Positions 5,140 to 10,830 of a stretch of 10,830 nucleotides of DNA are shown one piece after another. The stretch covers positions 1 through 10,830 of the forward strand of contig JAEWCM010000178.1 in NCBI GenBank assembly GCA_023390635.1. Reading direction: 5' to 3'. The notes beneath the pieces were generated by a model that saw only the letters and a list, made by a program, of their open reading frames with translations, had not been told where the DNA came from and did no database searches. Position 1 is the first letter of the stretch. Each line of letters starts with the position of its first letter. Source of the stretch: Bacillota bacterium. Lineage in GTDB: Bacteria; Bacillota; Desulfitobacteriia; Desulfitobacteriales; Desulfitobacteriaceae. A program made the position numbers and the translations under genes.

Positions 5140-6981
5140 TTAGCCACGTTTCAACCGCTCTCCTATCTCTTTCAACAGGGCCATTGCTCCTGCCATATCC
5201 CCTGATTTTTCCAACTCAGCCATTCGGGCTTGTAATTTCTCTACACTTTCCTCTTTTTGCAAGGATCGAATCATGCGCATACAATCGCCCAACAAAGCTT
5301 CGGGAGAAGTAAGATCTGCCTCTTCCATCACCAAACCGGCGAATTCACTTTGTGCTCCAGTAGGCAGACTATTCAGCAAGTCATCGGCAGAGACGCTATC
5401 CTTTCCAGGGAGAAAAAGGGTTTTGAGGTTCTGATAAATAATTTCATGCTCTGGCATATGCCAGAAATTGTCGCCTATTTGATAAGCTACTTTATTATAT
5501 AATGATGGGTTTTCCATCAGTATGCGGATTAATAGCCGCTCCGCCCTGTTTATTCCCATAGGAACGGCGGCAGACACCGTTATATCAATATTCCTATCAA
5601 TATTATCCCTGTTTTTTACAGAAATATCCTGTTTATTGGAATAATATTCATGATTTTGATCTTTATTCTTAAATCTTTGTTCATATCTTTGAATTTCCCG
5701 CTGTACTGCATCTAGGGTTAAACTCAGTTCGAAACTTAAAAAGCGTTCATACCCCTCCCGCTCTACAGGGCTATTAACATGCAAGATATCAGGAGCCAAA
5801 CGCGCCACCAACTCCGCTTTATCCTTTATCAACTGGGGAGACATTTCCTTGGCCAATGTAAAATACTTAAATTCAATATAAGTTTTGGCCTTTTCCAAGG
5901 CATTACGGAAAGCTCCTGGTCCACACCTCTTAATAAATTCATCCGGATCCTTTCCCTCCTCCATGGTGAGCACATTAACACTCAATCCCGTACTCTGAAG
6001 GATCTCTCCGGCACGAAGGGCAGCTGCCACACCTGCTGCATCTGCATCATAAGCAATCACGATTCTCCCTGTATATCTGCGCAATAACTTCGCTTGATCT
6101 TTGGTCAGCGCCGTTCCCAAAGAAGCCACACTATTAGTAAACCCCGCCCTGTGCACGGCAATGGCATCCATATAGCCTTCTACCAAAATTCCGAATCCTT
6201 CTTGCCTCATTCCTTGATAGGCTTTGTGCAAAGCGTACAAATTATGGCCTTTATTAAAGAAAGCGGTTTCAGGCGAATTCAGATACTTAGGCAGAGCATC
6301 ATCGAGCACTCTGCCTCCAAAAGCAATAACTTCCCCCCGTACATTCGTGATGCTGAACATCACTCGATTGCGAAAACGGTCGTAAAATTGTCCCGGCACA
6401 TTTTCCCGCTCCAAGGCCAATCCTGCGTTTACCAGTTCTTCAGGTTGCACCCCCATTTGCTCCATATATTTTAACAATCCATCCCAATGATTAGGAGCAT
6501 ATCCCAGTCGGAAACTCTTTACGGTATCTTCATCAATACCTCTTTGTTTAAAATAAGTCCTTGCCGGGGTCCCCTCTTCATCTAGTATGAGTGTTTTCTG
6601 AAAATAATTACCTGCCCATTCATGGATTTCCCTCCAGCGAAGCCATTGTTTTTGCTCCGCTCTTTCACGGGATGAAAGTTCCTTTTCCGGAAGGATAATT
6701 CCATGCTTTTGGGCCAAGTTTTGTACCGTCTCCAAAAAACTCCAGCTTTCTTTTTTCATCAAAAAAGAAAAAACATTGCCTCCCGTATGGCATCCAAAGC
6801 AGTAAAACATCTGCTTTTCCGATGAAACTGTGAAACTGGGAGTCTTTTCCGAATGAAAAGGGCAGAGTCCTAAAAACACTTTCCCTTTTCGCTGTAGTGG
6901 TACATATTCGGCAATAATTTCAACAATGTCTGAGCGGAGACGAATTTCCTCAATGATTTCTTCAGGAATTCTTTGATTCAC
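5140..6981 (-). CDS. dnaG: DNA primase DnaG
   Basis: It makes the RNA primers for lagging-strand synthesis and works with the replicative helicase at the fork. In the 613-residue protein: an N-terminal CHC2 zinc-binding domain with Cys40, His43, Cys61 and Cys64 (CPFH ... CFGC); a catalytic core with the RNA-polymerase basic region around 200-245; a TOPRIM fold with EGYMD (268-272), DADAAG (312-317) and DPDEF (345-349) carrying the metal-binding acids; and a C-terminal helicase-binding part after a polar Asn/Asp-rich linker (about 430-465). The start is GTG at 6981, with a modest AAGGG upstream; the N-terminus IPEEIIEEIRLRSDIVEII matches where the family begins. It lies between dgt and sigA, the standard Clostridial order, with a probable promoter in the gap before it. 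Confidence 0.98.
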   Translation of the reverse strand: MNQRIPEEIIEEIRLRSDIVEIIAEYVPLQRKGKVFLGLCPFHSEKTPSFTVSSEKQMFYCFGCHTGGNVFSFLMKKESWSFLETVQNLAQKHGIILPEKELSSRERAEQKQWLRWREIHEWAGNYFQKTLILDEEGTPARTYFKQRGIDEDTVKSFRLGYAPNHWDGLLKYMEQMGVQPEELVNAGLALERENVPGQFYDRFRNRVMFSITNVRGEVIAFGGRVLDDALPKYLNSPETAFFNKGHNLYALHKAYQGMRQEGFGILVEGYMDAIAVHRAGFTNSVASLGTALTKDQAKLLRRYTGRIVIAYDADAAGVAAALRAGEILQSTGLSVNVLTMEEGKDPDEFIKRCGPGAFRNALEKAKTYIEFKYFTLAKEMSPQLIKDKAELVARLAPDILHVNSPVEREGYERFLSFELSLTLDAVQREIQRYEQRFKNKDQNHEYYSNKQDISVKNRDNIDRNIDITVSAAVPMGINRAERLLIRILMENPSLYNKVAYQIGDNFWHMPEHEIIYQNLKTLFLPGKDSVSADDLLNSLPTGAQSEFAGLVMEEADLTSPEALLGDCMRMIRSLQKEESVEKLQARMAELEKSGDMAGAMALLKEIGERLKRG

Positions 6982-7030
6982 GTCATTTTTCCCTTACTTT
7001 CACCGTATCATCCGCCTGCCTCTTTAGCTT

Positions 7031-7058
7031 ACTTTAATTTTCTTCGCCAAAAAGTCAA
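7031..7058 (-). promoter_or_regulatory. Probable sigma-A promoter of dnaG-sigA
   Basis: On the minus strand TTGACT (7053-7058) is followed after 16 nt by TAAAGT (7031-7036), some 50 nt before the dnaG GTG. The -35 is 5/6 and the -10 is 4/6 to consensus. No terminator is seen between dgt and this site, so it is likely a second promoter inside a dgt-dnaG-sigA unit. Confidence 0.5.
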
Positions 7059-7192
7059 AAATTCCTTTTTTTTAATTACTAAAGGGATAATTTAACTATT
7101 GTCTCTACCCAAGTTAAGTTTCCCTTCTAATTTTCTCCCTCAATGTTCACTATTCCTTCTTGTTCGACATTTTTTTGCTAATTTCCCTTCTA

Positions 7193-8185
7193 TCAGCGTT
7201 TAGGAACAAAAATCGCTGTAAACAAATCAATAGCATAGTTATCTGTCAAACCGGAAATATAATCAATCACAGCCTGGACTTCATTTTCGTGCCCCATCTT
7301 TAAATAAGCTGGCGGGAGCTTTTTCATATGATTTTTATAGTATTTAAATAGTTCGTACACGATATAGCTGCCTTTATTTCTCTCTTCCACCAAAGCAGAA
7401 TGCTTATAAACACGGCTGAACATAAAATGACGGAATTCGGCCATTGCCGTCTTTACCATTTCAGACTGTACAATTACATCTTTTCCCCTGGAAGCAATGA
7501 TCATGTCCTCTACCATAGAAGCAATCATCGCACTTGTCCCCTGCCCTAAAACTTTCCTGACTTCAGACGGTAATTCATCGGGCTTTAATAAACCTGCTCG
7601 CAATGCATCATCATAGTCGTGACACAGATAGGCGATCCTATCGCCGATTTTAACAATCTGTCCTTCCAAAGTTTTGGGAACTCCAAAGCCGGTATGATGA
7701 AGAATTCCATCCAGTACAGGCAATGTAAGGTTAAGCCCCTCCCCATCTTTTTCCAGCACCTTCAACACTCGAACCGACTGCTCATTATGTTCAAAATGGC
7801 CAATAATATTGCGCAGCGCTTCTTCACCCACATGGCCAAATGGAGTATGTCCTACATCGTGACCAAGCGCAATCGCTTCAATCAAGTCTTCATTCAATCG
7901 CAACCCTCTGCCAATGGTGCGGCAAATTTGGGCAACTTCCAGGCTATGCGTCATGCGGGTCCGGTAATGATCTCCTACCGGGGCAATGTATACCTGAGTT
8001 TTATGTTTCAGACGGCGAAATGCCTTACTATGTAGTATCCGATCCCTGTCCCTCTGAAAACGGGTGCGAATCGGGCAATCCACTTCCACCCTTTCCCTCT
8101 CCGCTTGATCGCTAAAAGCGGCATATTGAAAAAGAACTTTATGTTCCAACTCCTCTGTTTGTCGGCGAATCATATCCTCTTCCAT
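7193..8185 (-). CDS. dgt: Deoxyguanosinetriphosphate triphosphohydrolase-like protein (HD family)
   Basis: It hydrolyses dGTP, and perhaps other dNTPs, to the nucleoside and triphosphate, adjusting the DNA precursor pool. The 330-residue protein has the HD-superfamily metal site: His80 in RMTHSLEVAQ, His109-Asp110 in ALGHDVGHTPFGH, and Asp182 in KIGDRIAYLCHDYDD. The N-terminal RDRDRILHSKAFRRLKHKTQVY (45-66) is typical of Dgt proteins. It is of the short Gram-positive class, shorter than the E. coli enzyme at about 505 residues. Start ATG 8185 is preceded by AAAGGGGGA; an internal ATG four codons later is a weaker choice. It stands first in the dgt-dnaG-sigA cluster, 211 nt before dnaG. The preferred nucleotide in this subclass is not certain from sequence. 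Confidence 0.95.
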   Translation of the reverse strand: MEEDMIRRQTEELEHKVLFQYAAFSDQAERERVEVDCPIRTRFQRDRDRILHSKAFRRLKHKTQVYIAPVGDHYRTRMTHSLEVAQICRTIGRGLRLNEDLIEAIALGHDVGHTPFGHVGEEALRNIIGHFEHNEQSVRVLKVLEKDGEGLNLTLPVLDGILHHTGFGVPKTLEGQIVKIGDRIAYLCHDYDDALRAGLLKPDELPSEVRKVLGQGTSAMIASMVEDMIIASRGKDVIVQSEMVKTAMAEFRHFMFSRVYKHSALVEERNKGSYIVYELFKYYKNHMKKLPPAYLKMGHENEVQAVIDYISGLTDNYAIDLFTAIFVPKR

Positions 8186-8395
8186 GGATGGGTCCCCCTT
8201 TGCCAGTCATCTCGTCTCAATCCAATTCACTTTCTTTTATAAGTATAATTCGCCCTTCTTGCTTCTTTTCCCTTTCAAATCGACAGATAAATTGAATTGT
8301 AATTCTAACTATCTGACTGATTCTTCCCAAGTATAGTTTTGCCTTTTCTCGCGCATAGTAATGTTTGAACACATTGTAGAAAGAGAGTGGGACAG
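8186..8395. other. Divergent intergenic region between dgt and the small membrane gene
   Basis: It must hold start signals for both flanking genes. A minus-strand TATACT (complement of 8242-8247) could be the dgt -10, but no good -35 sits at the right distance. For the plus-strand gene TATAGT (8332-8337) is the best -10 and also lacks a -35. No inverted-repeat operator is obvious. Confidence 0.3.
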
Positions 8396-8770
8396 GTGAA
8401 GGATAAAACCATTTACGGATTTTTGTTCGGTATCATTGCCGGACTGTTAATGAATATAATAAATTTATTTTCTTACTTTATTTTGCACTTTGCCGATTTA
8501 AGATATCTAGATTTTATGTCTATCATTGTGTGGGGAAACAAACCACTGAATTTTTGGGAAAGCACGCTGGCCTTTTTCCTTCACCTTGGCTTTACCGGTT
8601 TTCTGGGAATTTTATTTCTCTTTGCCTACTCGGTTACTTTACTTTATAAAGTCCCTCAATTAACTAACATTTCAGTAAATACCATTGTCTCCAATCTTAT
8701 TAGCGCCGGTGTGTTTGGATTCGTTCTAGGGATTTTAGCCAAAAACACCAAAAATCTTTATGGGAATTAG
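8396..8770 (+). CDS. Small membrane protein of unknown function (three helices)
   Basis: I do not recognise the family. The protein has about 124 residues with three clear hydrophobic segments: GFLFGIIAGLLMNIINLFSY near the N-terminus, LAFFLHLGFTGFLGILFLFA in the middle, and an ISAGVFGFVLGILA stretch near the end. The middle part and C-terminus carry Asn, Lys and Tyr on short loops. Two GTG starts are possible. The one at 8396 (MKDKTIYGF) has GAGAG/GTGGG upstream at better spacing than the one at 8387 and gives the usual short basic N-terminus before helix 1. It is transcribed away from dgt and ends at a strong hairpin terminator. Nothing in the neighbourhood points to a role; similar small membrane proteins in Clostridia are often uncharacterised. 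Confidence 0.75.
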   Translation: MKDKTIYGFLFGIIAGLLMNIINLFSYFILHFADLRYLDFMSIIVWGNKPLNFWESTLAFFLHLGFTGFLGILFLFAYSVTLLYKVPQLTNISVNTIVSNLISAGVFGFVLGILAKNTKNLYGN

Positions 8771-8774
8771 GCAG

Positions 8775-8818
8775 AAAAGCTGGGGCCATCACAAAATAGC
8801 GACGACCCCAGCCTTTTT
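8775..8818. terminator. Shared bidirectional terminator
   Basis: The stem GCTGGGG (8779-8785) pairs with CCCCAGC (8806-8812); a T tract (8814-8818) follows on the plus strand and four T on the minus strand. It lies 5 nt after the small membrane gene and about 20 nt after the end of adhE, so it probably ends both convergent transcripts. The 20-nt loop is large for a terminator. Confidence 0.8.
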
Positions 8819-8837
8819 GATCTAATCCAACCCCCTG

Positions 8838-10830
8838 TTACTCAGCGCCAAGATAAGCTTTCCAATACAGTTCCTTAATTTCTTCCACAAGAGGGAGACG
8901 GGGATTACTTACTGTGCACTGATCGGCAAAGGCCAGATTCGCCAGATCGTCCAGTCCCTGCTTAAATTCATCATGTGAGATACCTGCCGCTTTTAAACTT
9001 CCGGGCAGGTTGAGCTTATTCAACAATTCCTCTACTGCCAGCACAAGGCTCTGCACCCCTTCTTCGCTGGTAGCCGCGGGCCGTCCCAAATAGCGGGCAA
9101 TCTCTGCGTAACGCTGAGGTGCTTCATAGGTTTCATACTGAGGATAGGCTACCAACTTGGTGGGCATTTTCCCATTATATGCTATCACTAAAGGCAAAAG
9201 AATGCCGTTCGCTCTTCCATGTGGAATGTGAAATTTAGCTCCCAAAGCATGAGCCATCGAATGATTTAATCCCAGAAAGCCATTGGTAAAGGCCATTCCT
9301 GCCATAGTGGAAGCGTTATGCATTTTTGCCCTTGCTCCTTTATCCTTGCCGTTTTCATAGGCAATGGGCAAAAATTTAAAAACTGACTCAATCGCCTTCA
9401 ACGCCATAGCATCCGTAAAATCAGAGGCCAGGACGGAAACGTAGGCTTCGATGGCATGCACCAGCACATCAATACCGGTGTCCGCCGTGACCTGTGGAGG
9501 TACGGACAATACGAGTTCAGGATCAATAATGGCAATATCCGGCGTCATTTCATAGTCAGCCAACGGATATTTAATATTTTCCTTTTTGTCGGTTATGACA
9601 GCGAAAGCCGTCACCTCTGATCCTGTTCCGCTCGTGGTAGGAATGGCAATAAATATTGCTCTTTTCCCCAATTGAGGAAACTTAAAGGTTCGTTTGCGAA
9701 TATCCATAAATTTAAGACGCAAGGATTGAAAGTCTGCATCGGGATTCTCGTAAAATAACCACATTCCCTTAGCCGCATCGATTGGAGATCCTCCGCCCAG
9801 GGCTATAATCAGATCAGGTTTGAACTTTTTCATTACTTCAACCCCTCGGTTGACCGTCTCCACGGAAGGATCAGGCTCCACATCGGAAAACACTTCCGTC
9901 AGTACCCCCGCTTTTCCTAAGTGCTCAACTGCTCTGCTCACATAGCCAAGGCGTACCATTATTTCATCGGTAACAATCACGGCCCTTTCACCGTGAACCT
10001 TGCTTAAATAGCTTAGAGAGCCTGACTCAAAATAAATTTTAGGCGGGACTTTAAACCATTTCATCCTATCCTTGCGCACTGCTACCCGTTTGACATTGAT
10101 CAGCTGACTGACACTGACATTGGCTGTCGTTGAATTATGTCCCATTGAGCCACACCCTAAGGTCAGAGAAGGGGTATTGGTATTATATATATCTCCAATC
10201 GCCCCAAAGGTGGAAGGGCTGTTCACTAAAAGACGTCCGGTACGCACCCTCTTGCTAAACTCGGCAATGACGGACTGATCTTCTGCGTGAATGGCAGCAG
10301 TATGGCCCAGGCCACCGAATTCTGTCAGTTCTTCACAACGGCGTATCCCTTCTTCATAGTTCTCCACTTCGTACAAGGCCAAAATAGGGCTGAGTTTTTC
10401 CCGGGAAAGAGGATAGTCTGGCCCAACCCCCTTCAAAGGTGCAATCAGCACCTTAGTCTGAGGTGGAGCATCAATCCCAGCCATTTGGGCAATTGATAGA
10501 GCAGTCTGACCTACAATAGCGGCACTAATCCCGTCTTTTTCCCGGTCGATTGCAATTTCCTCCACCTTTTTAACTTCTTCCTCGTTCAATACATAGGCCC
10601 CGTAACTTTTTAGCACAGCAATGACCTGTGATACAATCGGTTTATCCACGACAATAGCCTGCTCGGAAGCACAGATCATACCGTTATCAAAGGTCTTGCT
10701 GAGGATTATATCATTGACAGCCCGGTGGATTTCCGCACTCTCATGAATATAAGCGGGAACATTTCCCGGTCCGACACCTAACGCCGGCTTACCTGTGGAA
10801 TAAGCAGCTTTCACCATTCCTGTTCCTCCG
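8838..10830 (-). CDS. adhE: Bifunctional acetaldehyde-CoA/alcohol dehydrogenase AdhE (N-terminus missing)
   Basis: It reduces acetyl-CoA to acetaldehyde and then ethanol with two NADH, the main ethanol-forming and NADH-recycling step in anaerobes; AdhE assembles into cytoplasmic spirosome filaments. The frame is open through the right edge: GGTG precedes the first internal Met at 10817, matching the family sequence, so about 200 residues lie outside. Counting from that Met: the aldehyde dehydrogenase part has catalytic Cys49 in NGMICASEQ and ends near 245; the iron-dependent alcohol dehydrogenase part has the NAD-binding GGGSPIDAAK (341-350) and the iron ligands Asp450, His454, His519 and His533. 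All key visible residues are intact. Its promoter is outside the window, so regulation (often by Rex) cannot be judged. Confidence 0.97.
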   Translation of the reverse strand, partial: GGTGMVKAAYSTGKPALGVGPGNVPAYIHESAEIHRAVNDIILSKTFDNGMICASEQAIVVDKPIVSQVIAVLKSYGAYVLNEEEVKKVEEIAIDREKDGISAAIVGQTALSIAQMAGIDAPPQTKVLIAPLKGVGPDYPLSREKLSPILALYEVENYEEGIRRCEELTEFGGLGHTAAIHAEDQSVIAEFSKRVRTGRLLVNSPSTFGAIGDIYNTNTPSLTLGCGSMGHNSTTANVSVSQLINVKRVAVRKDRMKWFKVPPKIYFESGSLSYLSKVHGERAVIVTDEIMVRLGYVSRAVEHLGKAGVLTEVFSDVEPDPSVETVNRGVEVMKKFKPDLIIALGGGSPIDAAKGMWLFYENPDADFQSLRLKFMDIRKRTFKFPQLGKRAIFIAIPTTSGTGSEVTAFAVITDKKENIKYPLADYEMTPDIAIIDPELVLSVPPQVTADTGIDVLVHAIEAYVSVLASDFTDAMALKAIESVFKFLPIAYENGKDKGARAKMHNASTMAGMAFTNGFLGLNHSMAHALGAKFHIPHGRANGILLPLVIAYNGKMPTKLVAYPQYETYEAPQRYAEIARYLGRPAATSEEGVQSLVLAVEELLNKLNLPGSLKAAGISHDEFKQGLDDLANLAFADQCTVSNPRLPLVEEIKELYWKAYLGAE

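Noticed and set aside
5091..5147. A longer SigA starting at 5147
   Set aside because: It would overlap the dnaG stop and has no ribosome-binding site, while ATG 5090 has AAAGGAGGGG at ideal spacing.
6982..7192. A terminator or small RNA between dgt and dnaG
   Set aside because: I found no stable GC hairpin with a T tract on the minus strand; only a probable promoter is supported.

Overview
The window reads as chromosomal DNA of a low-to-mid GC Gram-positive bacterium, most likely a strict anaerobe of the Clostridia (Peptococcaceae / Desulfitobacterium-like). This rests on the gene order dgt - dnaG - sigA, purine-rich Shine-Dalgarno sites, GTG/TTG starts, and a bifunctional fermentative AdhE. 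The genus is inferred; no rRNA or other decisive marker is present.

Layout. 1-1746 (+): the last codons of an unidentified gene, then a two-gene ABC-2 type exporter (ATPase and permease) translated in tight coupling. 1747-3798 is the most unusual region. It holds a 313-bp foldback MITE-like element, a truncated 3' fragment of a tRNA(CAU) gene, about 1.5 kb of AT-rich DNA carrying one NagX/HGSNAT-like membrane acyltransferase, and then a second copy of the permease tail, a terminator and an intact tRNA(CAU). The two flanks of the 1.5-kb segment are direct repeats, so it looks like DNA inserted at the 3' end of a tRNA gene. No integrase or transposase gene is present. 3724-3893 (-): tRNA(CAU) and tRNA-Asn behind a near-consensus sigma-A promoter. 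3966-8185 (-): the macromolecular-synthesis cluster dgt, dnaG, sigA. 8396-8770 (+): a small three-helix membrane protein of unknown function, divergent from dgt. 8838-10830 (-): adhE, missing its N-terminus at the window edge; it converges on the small membrane protein across a shared hairpin terminator.

How the genes work together. dgt (dGTP hydrolysis), dnaG (primase) and sigA (housekeeping sigma factor) form the conserved replication/transcription block, with a probable extra promoter before dnaG. The ABC pair should form one exporter. AdhE carries acetyl-CoA to ethanol. The acyltransferase has no functional link to its neighbours and appears to be cargo.

The strongest observation is the reconstructed history of 1722-3798. 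The ancestral order permease / terminator / tRNA(CAU) was split by an insertion that duplicated about 145 bp, and a foldback element then took the place of the terminator in the left copy. I see no CRISPR array, toxin-antitoxin pair, defence system or other clearly new multi-gene system.
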